Source: Thiomicrorhabdus sp.
Lineage (GTDB): Bacteria > Pseudomonadota > Gammaproteobacteria > Thiomicrospirales > Thiomicrospiraceae
Direction of reading: 5' to 3'
DNA: 64,000 nt
NCBI RefSeq assembly: GCF_963677875.1
Contig: NZ_OY782562.1
Coordinates: forward strand, 248,001 to 312,000
In this document: piece after piece, positions 18,167 to 27,031 of the stretch
Numbering within the stretch: position 1 is the first letter of the stretch
Layout: every line of letters begins with the position of its first letter
Notes under the pieces: generated by a model
The model's input: only the letters and a program-made list of their open reading frames with translations
What the model was told of the DNA's origin: nothing
Databases searched by the model: none
Translations under genes and position numbers: made by a program

Positions 18167-18879
18167 ATGCTCATTCGCCTTTTTGGGTCTACTTATCCGC
18201 CAGCCCGCTTTTCGGTTTAACTCTGACACTGGTGTGTTACTTACTGGCACTGCGTGTCTATCAGTCCGCTCGCTACAATCCGCTTCTTAACCCGGTTCCT
18301 CTGGCAATTCTGATGATTATCGCCGTCTTATGGCTCCTGCAGATCCCTTATAAAGACTATTTTTCCGGAGCGCAGTTCATTCATTTTCTGCTTGGGCCAG
18401 CCACCGTTGCTCTAGCCGTTCCCCTGTACTTTCAGCTTAATGCCTTAAAAACCGTTTGGTTACCGTTAATCGTCGCCATGACGATCGGTATCAGTTTTTC
18501 CGGGCTCAGTGCCTATTTCATCGCTCAATGGATGGGCGCCAGCGAACAAACGCAATTATCCATGATTCCGAAATCCGTAACGGCTCCAATTGCCATGAGC
18601 ATCAGCGAAAATTTAGGTGGTTTGCCAAGTCTGACCGCTGTTTTTGTGGTTATCACCGGAGTAATCGGTGCGGTGTTCGGCACCTGGCTGCTGCGCCGAT
18701 TCCGCATCCACAATGCCACGGTTCAAGGCGTAGCAATGGGAGCAACCGCTCACGGACTTGGAACCGCAAGAGCCTTTCAGGTAAGTCCACAGATGGGAGC
18801 TTTCGCCGGTCTTGCCATGGCACTGGCAGCATCTGTTTCGGCATTTATCCTGCCTTGGGTGCTGGAATGGGTTCGTTAA
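18163..18879 (+). CDS. lrgB: LrgB family membrane protein
   Basis: A 238-residue polytopic membrane protein, partner of LrgA. Signature blocks are IPYKDYFSGAQFIHFLLGPA, VALAVPLYFQL, IPKSVTAPIAMSISENLGG and MGATAHGLGTARAF. Length and helix count match E. coli YohK. With LrgA it probably forms a membrane complex linked to pyruvate or by-product transport; regulation in this organism is unknown and no lytSR pair lies nearby. Confidence 0.93.
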   Translation: MNAHSPFWVYLSASPLFGLTLTLVCYLLALRVYQSARYNPLLNPVPLAILMIIAVLWLLQIPYKDYFSGAQFIHFLLGPATVALAVPLYFQLNALKTVWLPLIVAMTIGISFSGLSAYFIAQWMGASEQTQLSMIPKSVTAPIAMSISENLGGLPSLTAVFVVITGVIGAVFGTWLLRRFRIHNATVQGVAMGATAHGLGTARAFQVSPQMGAFAGLAMALAASVSAFILPWVLEWVR

Positions 18880-19095
18880 CAACCGCCGACAAGTCCAGCA
18901 CGGCTGCAAACCTCGAAAGTACAACGAATATTCACCGCCGCCTATGCTAAGATAAATTTGAAAAACGGCGAAATCGAAAGTGCGCCAACAACCGCCTGTT
19001 CTATATAAAGATTGCACATCCGCAGATTTGACCTCTTGCCCCTGAAAACGCCTTGCGATTTCAGACCACTCTGACGTTCCATACCGGGAGTTGCC

Positions 19096-19881
19096 ATGCC
19101 ACGATTGCAGCCAAGCGCGCATTTACAGCACATCAAAGCGATTTTGCTGGATCTCAGCGGCGTCTTGCACGAAGGGAAAAAACGTCTCGAAGGAGCTGTG
19201 GAAACCGTGCAATGGCTGAGAGAACGCAATTATATACTGCGTTTTGTCACCAATACCGCAACCCAGTCCAGCACACAGATCCATCGAAAACTCCATGACA
19301 TGGGATTCGAGCTGGACAGTGCAGAACTTTTTACGGCTCCACAGGCGGCAAGACAGTACCTGATCAAACATCATCTCAAACCCTTTCTGATCCTGCATCC
19401 TAATCTGCTGGAAGAGTTTTCCGACCTGCAGAACGATCATCCGGACAGTGTTCTTCTCGGAGATGCACAGGATCATCTTAACTATTGGAACCTGAATCGG
19501 GCTTTTCAGCTGATTGAGCAAGGCGCTCCTCTGATCGGCATAGGCAAAAATAAATACTTTATGAGCGACGACGGTTTGCAGCTTGATTCAGGAGCCTTTA
19601 TCCAGGCTCTGGAATGGGCTTCGGGTTGCTCGGCGGTGATTATGGGCAAGCCTGACCAACATTTTTTTGCCGAAGTGGTTGCCTCGACCGGGTTTGCAGC
19701 CAATCAGTGCCTGATGGTGGGAGATGATGTCATCAGCGATGTATGCGGTGCAATCGCGGCAGGAATCGTAGCCTGTCAGGTGCAAACCGGAAAATTCAAA
19801 AGCGACGACCTGAAATATCTACCGGATGAAGCTCACTTGATTGCGTCCATTCAAACATTGCCCGAACTGCTCGCCCCCTGA
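19096..19881 (+). CDS. HAD-IIA phosphatase (LHPP-like, TIGR01458 type)
   Basis: A 261-residue HAD hydrolase of subclass IIA. The nucleophile motif is ILLDLSGVLHEG, motif II is RFVTNTATQSS, motif III lies near IMGKPDQHFFAEVV, and motif IV is CLMVGDDVISDVCGAIAAGI. This arrangement is closest to phospholysine/phosphohistidine inorganic pyrophosphate phosphatase (LHPP-like) proteins. The actual substrate in bacteria is unknown. No operon partner. Confidence 0.87.
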   Translation: MPRLQPSAHLQHIKAILLDLSGVLHEGKKRLEGAVETVQWLRERNYILRFVTNTATQSSTQIHRKLHDMGFELDSAELFTAPQAARQYLIKHHLKPFLILHPNLLEEFSDLQNDHPDSVLLGDAQDHLNYWNLNRAFQLIEQGAPLIGIGKNKYFMSDDGLQLDSGAFIQALEWASGCSAVIMGKPDQHFFAEVVASTGFAANQCLMVGDDVISDVCGAIAAGIVACQVQTGKFKSDDLKYLPDEAHLIASIQTLPELLAP

Positions 19882-19922
19882 TCTGCATTTGATTTTTAGG
19901 ACTCCGGCTTTTTTCAGACCGA

Positions 19923-20983
19923 TCAGACGAGAGCCTTTTCGGTAACCAGACGGTTTCTTCCGCTGTTTTTAGCCTTATAGAGTGCATCGTCGGCACGCTT
20001 GATAAACCCTTCGGTCTCTTCCCCTCGACGGTAACAGGCGACACCGAAAGAGGCCGTCACCTGTTTCAGAGTCTGCTCTGATCCTTTACGTTTAAGTTGG
20101 GCCGATTCTATGGCATGTCGCTTGTTCTCCGCCAAATCCACAGCCCTGTCAAAAGCCGTATCCGGCAGCAGAATGACAAACTCCTCCCCGCCGTAACGGC
20201 AAGTCACCTGACCGTCAAGCGCATCTCTTTTCAGCAAACCGGCAAAATACCTCAGAATACTATCTCCAATCAGATGGCCATAGGTATCGTTAAACTGCTT
20301 GAAATGATCGATGTCGCAAAGAATCAAACTGGGCGGACATGTCACTTCCCCGAGTTCATAAGATTTAATGCTCTCTTTCCAAAGCCAGATTGAACGCCTT
20401 GCGGCTGCCCGATTTCGGTCAATTCATCTTTCAGAACTTCAGCTCGCGCATCGACCAGTTTCTTCCTTAACTCACTGATTTCATGGTAATTCGACGCCAT
20501 TTCCTCTCTGAAGCTGTCACTCAATGCCTGCACTGACGAAGCGCGACTGCGAACCTGATCGGCGATTTCCCTAACTTCTTCCTGAGGTAACTGATGACTT
20601 AAACGCTCACTGCAGCTCTGCAGATCACTGGTCTGGAGGTCCAGTTTGTGCGACCAGGATTCCATTCTTTTCGCCATCAGATTCAAGAGCCGTTTCAATG
20701 CCTGATCGAACCCTATCGGATCTTTCAGATCGTCACTTTCAAAATATGTTTGGTACAGACGCCTTCCAAGACGATCGGAATAACCGTAAGGATCGCTGAC
20801 AACGGCATCCATTTCTTGACGAAACTGCGGATTATCTCCTTTGAAATACTGGTACCAGATATAGTAATTCAACGGGATGGGGTTAATTTCCTGCTCCCGA
20901 AAAACCTCTTCGATGCGGCGGAAGATTTTTAATGCTTTTTCAAAAGGATCCTGAATATCCAATAAGGTGACGGTATTCGACAT
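19923..20983 (-). pseudogene. Diguanylate cyclase (DgcB-like), broken by two frameshifts
   Basis: The N-terminal part (20983 to about 20410) encodes a helical, coiled-coil region (PLNYYIWYQYFKGDNPQFRQ) like DgcB-type cyclases, ending with DELTEIG, the usual entry to a GGDEF domain. From there the conserved reading changes frame twice: an extra base in the CCC at 20408-20410 leads to the expected SRKAFNLALERE, and another near 20370 leads to IKSYELGEVTCPPSLILCDI and the rest of the domain with YGGEEF. As written the first frame stops at 20342 and the catalytic half is separate. An intact enzyme would make cyclic di-GMP. Real decay and assembly error are both possible. Confidence 0.85.
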
Positions 20984-21135
20984 GTTTTTGCGTCTTATCA
21001 GTTAAGTCTTATCAGTTAAAATAATAGAAAACGGAACGGGTCACTCCGGGAAAAAAAGGAATAAAGGTTCTGTTCACTATAACGGCAGGAAATGAAAAAA
21101 CTGCGAAATTGACACACAAAAAACGGCGATGCCGT

Positions 21136-21846
21136 TCAATCCGTCTTATCCAGAGGACGAACTCCCTTAATCAACAACCACAGGCAGAAAGCACTTTCCG
21201 CCAGCAGCGGAATCAGATAAAAGGGTTCGATCAGCGAAAGACTTTCGGGAAATAAAAACCGCACACAGCTTCCACTGAAATAAACCAACGCGGCGGCAAT
21301 CAGGCCATATCCCAGAAATGCAGGAAAATAGCGCGCTTTGACAAGCAGATACCCGATAATGAGATTGGAAACGGCAAAGAAAACCAGTCCCAAATCATAA
21401 CCATAGCGATGCAAATCCAAAAACAGTAAGGCCAGAGCATTCAACTGCGCCGGGCCCAGTGTTTCGATATAGACAACGCCCTGCAAAATCAATGCCGCCG
21501 CCGCATAATTCAGCAGATTCATTCCTAAAATCGAGGCCTGCAATAAACGAAAAACCATCGCCACCAACAACAAAGTCCGGCTGACCGGTTTCAAAAGGAC
21601 AAACAGCAAAACCGCCAAAGCCACATCGCACAGCACCATAATCATGTCCGCGGCGAATCCCAACTTGAACAGTGAAACCGACTCCGTAAGATTCGCAGCC
21701 GTTACGGCAGGGTTGCTAAAATCGATCAGACTGGAGCGGATAAACACTTCACTGCTGATACCGAAAAGAATAATGATCAAATACAGAAAACCGGCAAATC
21801 TTGCCAGATATCGAGAAGGAAACTCGCTCATATGGGTATTTGTCAT
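21136..21846 (-). CDS. DUF4386 family membrane protein
   Basis: A 236-residue protein with six or so membrane helices of the DUF4386 family, function unknown. Typical features are RYLARFAGFLYLIIILFGI near the N-terminus, the helix pair ADMIMVLCDVALAVLLF, and HRYGYDLGLVFFAVSNLIIG. A second in-frame ATG lies five codons on. No partner genes of obvious meaning adjoin it. Confidence 0.85.
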   Translation of the reverse strand: MTNTHMSEFPSRYLARFAGFLYLIIILFGISSEVFIRSSLIDFSNPAVTAANLTESVSLFKLGFAADMIMVLCDVALAVLLFVLLKPVSRTLLLVAMVFRLLQASILGMNLLNYAAAALILQGVVYIETLGPAQLNALALLFLDLHRYGYDLGLVFFAVSNLIIGYLLVKARYFPAFLGYGLIAAALVYFSGSCVRFLFPESLSLIEPFYLIPLLAESAFCLWLLIKGVRPLDKTD

Positions 21847-21907
21847 CCTCTTCAGACTCCACAGATCGTTATGTCAAAAGTTTTTTCCTGGCGTAGGCGC
21901 AGAACGC

Positions 21908-22390
21908 TCAAACGGGAAGTCGGCTTCTGAAATCCCCACGCCTCCAACGCCACAGATACAGTAATACCAAAGCGCCGACATTCGGAAACCATATCCAGGG
22001 GTTACTCCAAGGAATTCCGTCAAAATAGACATCAGACACCGGCCAGAAAATCTGCGTCGGAAAAAATTCAGCCGTATGAAACGGCATGTCCAACAAAATA
22101 TGAAACGGCCAGGCCAGCATGACAAAAGCAATATCTTTGCGCCACAGAAAAACGGCGCCTATGGCGATAAAAGCAATCACCCAACTGTGAAAAATTGTGT
22201 AATTGGTAACGACCCAATCGGGAATATCAGCAGGATCCGGACGCTCGAAACCATTAATTGCTATATGACTGGGAAGCCATAACCCTAGAGAAAACAGATC
22301 CGGCAGAGCGCCGAAAAACATCGCCAGCAGAAACATGCCGCGTTTACCGAAGAGTCCGGCACCCCATAATGTATGGCTCAACGTATCCAT
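21908..22390 (-). CDS. Membrane metal-dependent hydrolase-like protein
   Basis: A 160-residue membrane protein beginning MDTLSHTLWGAGLFGKRG and holding FGALPDLFSLGLW, IFHSWVIAFIAIG and WPFHILLDMPFHT. The His and Asp residues in these helices (DTLSHT, LPD, FHS, HILLD) are the pattern of the YdjM/DUF457-type 'membrane-bound metal-dependent hydrolase' superfamily. The activity of the group is not established. ATG is preceded by GGAG. Confidence 0.72.
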   Translation of the reverse strand: MDTLSHTLWGAGLFGKRGMFLLAMFFGALPDLFSLGLWLPSHIAINGFERPDPADIPDWVVTNYTIFHSWVIAFIAIGAVFLWRKDIAFVMLAWPFHILLDMPFHTAEFFPTQIFWPVSDVYFDGIPWSNPWIWFPNVGALVLLYLWRWRRGDFRSRLPV

Positions 22391-22738
22391 TTACCACTCC
22401 GTTCAAAGCCGAAAACTGACTGCCGATTCATCCTCCGCAAAGCGCATTGGCAGCCAAACGATAATCTTTTACATTAGTTAACCTTATGCGAAGCCTGATT
22501 GGAAGACATCGGAACGTTTTTTTACACAATCGGCACAGGCTTCGAAGATCGAACCAAGGCGCTCTGTTCCAAAAGTTATTTCAAAACCGGCCCACAGCCC
22601 CCTGATAACGCTCGGAACAAACAACCAGCAATGATCAATCAGATAATAAATCAAAGATCGGAAAAAACGGGCGGCATGCATTTAGGGTTGCCCGGACTAG
22701 AAATGGGCCGACCTAACAGCACACAATGATTTGCCGAT
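22391..22738. other. Intergenic gap, nothing firm
   Basis: About 350 bases between two minus-strand membrane-protein genes. Open frames of 65-76 codons exist on both strands but lack ribosome sites and recognisable sequence. Confidence 0.5.
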
Positions 22739-23140
22739 TCATTCGCCAGATTGTTTGGCATGCTTTAACTCAAACCCTTTCAGAATCACAAAAGCGACCA
22801 ATACAAAAATGAATACGACCAAATACATCCAGGCAAGGCTTTGCAGCGTTTCGATAATGGTTCGATAAACCTCCAATGTCCAGCGTTCGGCATTCAGAAT
22901 CAGAACCTGTACATCCTTATGCGGCGCACTGATATAACGTTCCAACTGATAAATTCTAACGCCGCCGGAAATACCGACGACAAAAGCCGCAAATTTGATG
23001 TATCTCGGCCAGACATGGCTGATCGGATCTTGAATAATGCGTTCAAAAATCGCCACCATAGGCTTTTCAAAGCTGCGGACGACAGCATAAGACACCGCTG
23101 CGGCGAGAAAAAATGTCACCAGTAACAATGTAAAAAACAT
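22739..23140 (-). CDS. Small two-helix membrane protein, unknown
   Basis: A 133-residue protein with a helix at each end (residues about 2-22 and 104-122), a third weaker hydrophobic stretch (KFAAFVVGISGGVRIYQLER) and a Lys-rich cytoplasmic tail. I do not recognise the family. A strong ribosome site (GGAGG, seven bases before ATG) argues that it is a real gene. Confidence 0.7.
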   Translation of the reverse strand: MFFTLLLVTFFLAAAVSYAVVRSFEKPMVAIFERIIQDPISHVWPRYIKFAAFVVGISGGVRIYQLERYISAPHKDVQVLILNAERWTLEVYRTIIETLQSLAWMYLVVFIFVLVAFVILKGFELKHAKQSGE

Positions 23141-23231
23141 ACAAACACCTCCAAATTGTCTTTGTTTTTATCTAATTTTCCGGCAACAACGAAAAATGTT
23201 CTACTTCACTTCAAGTGCCAAACTTAAAACA

Positions 23232-23936
23232 TTAAAGGTTACCGTTCAAAAATCTTTCACGCTCAACGGCAGGAAACCGTTCGATGGCATAGCGTAGCGT
23301 CGTTCTCGGCAATGAAGCATAATGCTTCGTCAAAAAAGCCTTTTCAAGCGAAAGATCCCGTTTACCGATCTCCCTCAACATCCAGCCGACGGCCTTGCGT
23401 ATCAACGCCTGATTATCTCCCAGCAAACTCTGACCAATCCTCAGAGCATCCTCGAAATCATCGTGTTTAATAAAATAAAAGCAAGCAATAACCGCAATCC
23501 TGCGCTCCCACATATTGTCTGATCGAGCCAGTTCATAAAGCGGAGCCCGGTTCTTGTCCTGCAGATGGGCTCCGACAAGATATTGCGCCGAACTGTCCAC
23601 TAAATCCCAATTATTCACCCGGTCACTTGAGCGCAGATATAACTCGTATATGGCGGATTTTCCCGCACAGTCGGCTCTCTTAAACTGTTCAACCAGAAGT
23701 AGCAGTGCAAACAGCCGCACTTCGTGAAACGACGATTGCAGCAAGCATTCAACCTCGGACAGTTCAAGCTCAACGCAGGCCCGCACCCGTTTCCTCAGAA
23801 GCGGTACACGAATTCCCAAAAAATGATCACCCTCTCCGTATTCTCCCCGACCGGCCTTGAAATAGCGCCGCGAATGACCGGCAATCGTTTCGTCGCCCAA
23901 CTGTTCAAGTTCTTGAATGATTTCGTATGCATCCAT
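23232..23936 (-). CDS. AlkD-like DNA alkylation repair protein
   Basis: A 234-residue HEAT-repeat glycosylase of the AlkD family, which removes N3- and N7-alkylated purines without flipping the base. The catalytic region is seen as VNNWDLVDSSAQYLVG (Trp and Asp) and WERRIAVIACFYFIK (Arg), with GIRVPLLRK and RKAVGWMLREIGKRD flanking. The length fits. It stands opposite a GST gene. Confidence 0.9.
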   Translation of the reverse strand: MDAYEIIQELEQLGDETIAGHSRRYFKAGRGEYGEGDHFLGIRVPLLRKRVRACVELELSEVECLLQSSFHEVRLFALLLLVEQFKRADCAGKSAIYELYLRSSDRVNNWDLVDSSAQYLVGAHLQDKNRAPLYELARSDNMWERRIAVIACFYFIKHDDFEDALRIGQSLLGDNQALIRKAVGWMLREIGKRDLSLEKAFLTKHYASLPRTTLRYAIERFPAVERERFLNGNL

Positions 23937-24114
23937 CGGTTCAGCTCAAATCCGTTATCGAAATACTGCGTACATCTTAAGAAACAACATACCGCATGGC
24001 GGCGAATCCGCCAATCAAAAAAAAACGCTTTTCGACTCGGATCGACTAACACGGTTTGCATCAAGACCGGCTCTGGTATTAAATAGCCGAAAACACCCCA
24101 CTCCGGAGTCCATC

Positions 24115-24714
24115 GTGTCGTGCCCCGTTCTGTACAGTTACCCTCTTTCCGGCAATGCCTATAAAATCCGTCTGCTGTTGTCCATGCTTGATGTGGAGTA
24201 CCGCTTGGTCAATATCGACCTGATTGAAGGAGAGCAGTTAGAGGAAGCCTTCCTGAAACTTAACCCGCGGGCACAAGTTCCGGTTCTGCAAGACGGAGAA
24301 ACCGTCATCTGGGATTCAATGGCCATTTTGTTTTATCTGGCAAAACAATACGGGAACGGCGAATGGTTTCCGGACGACGTCTCCGAAGCCACGCAAGTCA
24401 TGCAATGGCTCGCGGTCTCGGAAAATGAACTACTGTATGGGCTGGCACGCGCACGCGCCACTCTGTTACTGAAACGCCCCTTTGATTTGAAGCAGTGCCA
24501 GGCGGAAGGCAAAAACGGTCTCTCCCTCTTGGAAAAGCGCCTGCAAACATGTGCATGGCTCGTCGGCAGTCGGCCGACCCTTGCCGATATCGCCTGCTAT
24601 CCCTATGTTTTCATGGCTCCGGCTGGAGAAATCAGCCTGGATGACTATCCGCACGTTCGCGGCTGGCTGGAAAATATCTCGAAACTACCGGGTTGGCTTC
24701 CGATGAACGCTTGA
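24115..24714 (+). CDS. Glutathione S-transferase family protein
   Basis: A 199-residue GST. The N-terminal thioredoxin fold has LYSYPLSGNAYKIRLLLSML, QVPVLQDGETVIWDSMAIL (the cis-Pro and Glu/Asp-Ser glutathione contact) and the helical domain closes with RPTLADIACYPYVFM. The frame is open far upstream, but GTG at 24115 has GGAG seven bases before it and matches the family's start. Likely role: detoxification or isomerisation with glutathione; substrate unknown. Confidence 0.9.
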   Translation: MSCPVLYSYPLSGNAYKIRLLLSMLDVEYRLVNIDLIEGEQLEEAFLKLNPRAQVPVLQDGETVIWDSMAILFYLAKQYGNGEWFPDDVSEATQVMQWLAVSENELLYGLARARATLLLKRPFDLKQCQAEGKNGLSLLEKRLQTCAWLVGSRPTLADIACYPYVFMAPAGEISLDDYPHVRGWLENISKLPGWLPMNA

Positions 24715-24751
24715 TTCCATCGACGGCAGACAATTTTCAGACAACAACAGA

Positions 24752-24988
24752 TCACAAACCGATTTTTGCTCTCTGCACCGCCGCCTCAATGGCGGCTTTT
24801 GCCTGCGGGCTGTTTTTCCAGCAGGAACTTCTCAGCATCGACGCCACGGTTTCCAGTATTTCCTGAGTGCCTGACTGTGCCAATCGTTCGAAAGAATCAA
24901 TGCCAATCTCCTCCAAACGTTGAATCACGGTCATCCCGACGCCTTTAAGCTCCAAAAGCGCCGCTTTTTCCTGCGCACTAAATGCCAA
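24752..24988 (-). CDS. Helix-hairpin-helix protein (TfoX-C/Cdd1-like)
   Basis: A 78-residue protein with a single helix-hairpin-helix unit: LELKGVGMTVIQRLEEIGI, then SFERLAQS and SCWKNSPQAKAAIEAAV. This is like the TfoX C-terminal and 'pathogenicity locus' small HhH proteins, thought to contact DNA or partner proteins; function unknown. I choose TTG at 24988 because AAGGAG lies exactly six bases upstream; an earlier TTG at 25012 has no such site. It is followed by sugE on the same strand. Confidence 0.72.
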   Translation of the reverse strand: MAFSAQEKAALLELKGVGMTVIQRLEEIGIDSFERLAQSGTQEILETVASMLRSSCWKNSPQAKAAIEAAVQRAKIGL

Positions 24989-25031
24989 ACTCTGCTCCTT
25001 ATGCAAACGCAAATTGTCTCTGAAACTTACT

Positions 25032-25352
25032 TTAATCGGACGATGTTAATTTCAGGCCTATTATACCGATCACGATCAACGCCATACTGACCACCCGTAC
25101 CGTATTCACCGGCTCCGAAAACAAGACGATTCCCAAAATCACCGTGCCGACAACCCCAATGCCGACCCAGACGGCATAGGCAGTTCCGACCGGAAGATAC
25201 TTCATCACCCAGCCCAACAGAACCACACTTAATACCATCGCAATGACGGTAAAGACACTCGGCCAGAGTTTGCTGAAGCTATCCGTGTATTTCAAACCGA
25301 TTGCCCAGGCAACCTCAAGCAACCCCGCCAAAAACAAAACCATCCATGTCAT
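25032..25352 (-). CDS. sugE: SMR-family guanidinium exporter (SugE/Gdx)
   Basis: A 106-residue four-helix small multidrug resistance protein. It is almost line-for-line E. coli SugE: LFLAGLLEVAWAIGLKYT with the essential Glu13, MKYLPVGTAYAVWVGIGVVG and LIVIGIIGLKL. The Gdx subgroup exports guanidinium in exchange for protons. I searched the upstream region for the paired ACGR-loop hairpins of the guanidine-II riboswitch and did not find them. Confidence 0.93.
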   Translation of the reverse strand: MTWMVLFLAGLLEVAWAIGLKYTDSFSKLWPSVFTVIAMVLSVVLLGWVMKYLPVGTAYAVWVGIGVVGTVILGIVLFSEPVNTVRVVSMALIVIGIIGLKLTSSD

Positions 25353-25720
25353 CTATCATGCCCGCCATTTTAAAAGATCAAAGATACCGAAAACCCGCAG
25401 AAAGATAAACCGATTCAAGCCGCCATTGGAAGCAACTCCGACGAGCAGTCGATTTAAGCAATGCGCTGAAAAAATATTAATTATAAATAAATATTTTTTA
25501 TTTATATGAATTTTAAAGTGCTGTAACTTCGAGAACCGTGCTTTGCAAAACGACCATAGGCAACACCAGCCGATTTCCGGTTGATTTTCGATTGCTTTTC
25601 GATCGATATTAACCCAATCCTCAACATGGCAATCAGCTTCAACCTCTCGGCACAATACTTTGCAACTATGTTAAGATGCGGAACTTTCCCTCGATTCAAC
25701 AATCCAGAAAAGGAAGACGA

Positions 25721-26341
25721 ATGTCTGAAAAATACACTTCCGCTGCGGAAATCGTCAGCTACAGCTTAGGGCGTCAAATGGGTGATCAATTTGCCGCCGA
25801 TCCATTCGATGGCATGAATCCTCAGGCGATTGCCGAAGGCATTATCGATACTCTGTCAGGCAAGCCTAGCCCGATCGAACAGGAACAACTGCAGCAGGCG
25901 TTTCAGGAAATCAACGATATCATGCAGGCAAAGGCCGCAGAAAAAGCACAGAAAGCCGCTGAAGAAGGCGAAACGTTTCTAGCTCAAAATGCCGAAAAAG
26001 ACGGCATTTTCGTTACCGAATCCGGTCTGCAGTATGAAATTCTCGTTGAAGGTAACGGCGAGAAACCAACGGCAGAATCGGTGGTTTCCACTCACTATCA
26101 CGGCACTCTGATCGACGGTACGGTTTTTGACAGCTCCGTCGAGCGCGGACAACCCGCCCAATTCCCCGTCAACCGTGTCATTGCAGGTTGGACCGAAGCG
26201 CTGCAAATGATGCCGACCGGCTCCAAATGGAAACTGTATATTCCCCACAATCTGGCTTATGGCCCTCAAGGTTCCGGTGGAAGCATTGCCCCTTATTCGG
26301 CCTTGATTTTCGAAGTCGAACTGTTGGAAATTGTCAGTTAA
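25721..26341 (+). CDS. fklB: FKBP-type peptidyl-prolyl isomerase FklB
   Basis: A 206-residue two-domain FKBP, same length as E. coli FklB. The N-terminal dimerisation helices (VSYSLGRQMGDQF, IAEGIIDTLSG) are followed by the catalytic domain (SVVSTHYHGTLIDGTVFDSS, WTEALQMMPTGSKWKLYIPH, IAPYSALIFEVELL). There is no signal peptide, so it acts in the cytoplasm. The start at 25721 has GGAAG upstream; the open frame from 25676 lacks one. Confidence 0.94.
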   Translation: MSEKYTSAAEIVSYSLGRQMGDQFAADPFDGMNPQAIAEGIIDTLSGKPSPIEQEQLQQAFQEINDIMQAKAAEKAQKAAEEGETFLAQNAEKDGIFVTESGLQYEILVEGNGEKPTAESVVSTHYHGTLIDGTVFDSSVERGQPAQFPVNRVIAGWTEALQMMPTGSKWKLYIPHNLAYGPQGSGGSIAPYSALIFEVELLEIVS

Positions 26342-26368
26342 ACACACTCACATCCCCAACCCCTTTAT

Positions 26369-26426
26369 AAGGCCGCCAAACAGCGGCCTTCACTTTGCGG
26401 TCACCGGCATTCAAATGACCGCAAAG
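26369..26426 (+). terminator. Tandem hairpins after fklB
   Basis: Stem AAGGCCGC / GCGGCCTT at 26369-26390, then a second perfect 11-base stem CTTTGCGGTCA / TGACCGCAAAG at 26392-26426. Neither has a long T run, so termination is probable but not certain. Confidence 0.5.
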
Positions 26427-26478
26427 AATCCCTTATCACTCATAACTTTCTGTTCCCTTTAACGTTCGAGAAAAAACG

Positions 26479-26868
26479 ATGCAAGAAATCAAATTTCCGT
26501 TTCTGGAGCATATCGGTGCCAAACTCAAAACCTTTGAAAAAGGTTCGGCCGAAGTAGAACTCCACGTTCAACCCTATCACCTGCAACATTTGGGCTTTGT
26601 TCACGGCGGTGTCATTTCCACTTTAATGGACAATACCGGCTGGTACGCTGCGGTTTCCGCATTAGATGAAGGCTATACCTCCGTCACGATGGAAATCAAA
26701 ATCAATTATCTGAAACCGGCCTCCGGCAAACATCTGTGCGCTTGCGCAGAAGTCAAAAGACAAGGGCGAAAAGTCTCTTTTGTCACTATCGAACTGCACG
26801 ACGAAGGCAAACTGGTTGCTTACGCAACCGGAACCTATGCCATTCTTGCAGCAGAAAACAACGGATAA
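26479..26868 (+). CDS. PaaI-family hotdog thioesterase
   Basis: A 129-residue hotdog-fold acyl-CoA thioesterase. The motif HLGFVHGGVISTLMDNTGWY carries the HGG and Asp typical of PaaI/DUF4442 enzymes, followed by SVTMEIKINYLKPASG and VAYATGTYAIL. Likely hydrolyses aryl- or acyl-CoA esters; substrate unknown. Downstream lies a small convergent membrane-protein gene. Confidence 0.9.
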   Translation: MQEIKFPFLEHIGAKLKTFEKGSAEVELHVQPYHLQHLGFVHGGVISTLMDNTGWYAAVSALDEGYTSVTMEIKINYLKPASGKHLCACAEVKRQGRKVSFVTIELHDEGKLVAYATGTYAILAAENNG

Positions 26869-26897
26869 CCGTCGGTCGTAGATCGGTCGTTGAGTAG

Positions 26898-26981
26898 CTA
26901 TTTATTTTTAGTAAATGCCATAAGTATCAAAGCAATAACAAACATACCTAAAATCAATATCAGCGAAAAATCAAATCCCAT
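26898..26981 (-). CDS. 27-residue single-helix membrane protein
   Basis: An open frame of 27 codons, MGFDFSLILILGMFVIALIL followed by a short basic end (AFTKNK). It is one membrane helix with a positive C-terminal tail. Support comes from a strong ribosome site, CGGGAGG with six bases to ATG. It lies 50 bases after the end of the uracil-DNA-glycosylase-like gene on the same strand. Function unknown; such small proteins often modulate a larger membrane partner. Confidence 0.6.
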   Translation of the reverse strand: MGFDFSLILILGMFVIALILMAFTKNK

Positions 26982-27031
26982 ACCCAACCTCCCGGTACTT
27001 AAAAACGATTTGCCCGGCCTTCCTGATCTGC

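Noticed and set aside
22484..22681. 65-codon frame between two membrane-protein genes
   Set aside because: No start signal and an equally long frame on the other strand.
25353..25520. Possible guanidine riboswitch before sugE
   Set aside because: I looked on the coding strand for paired hairpins with ACGR loops and found none; the region is simply AT-rich.
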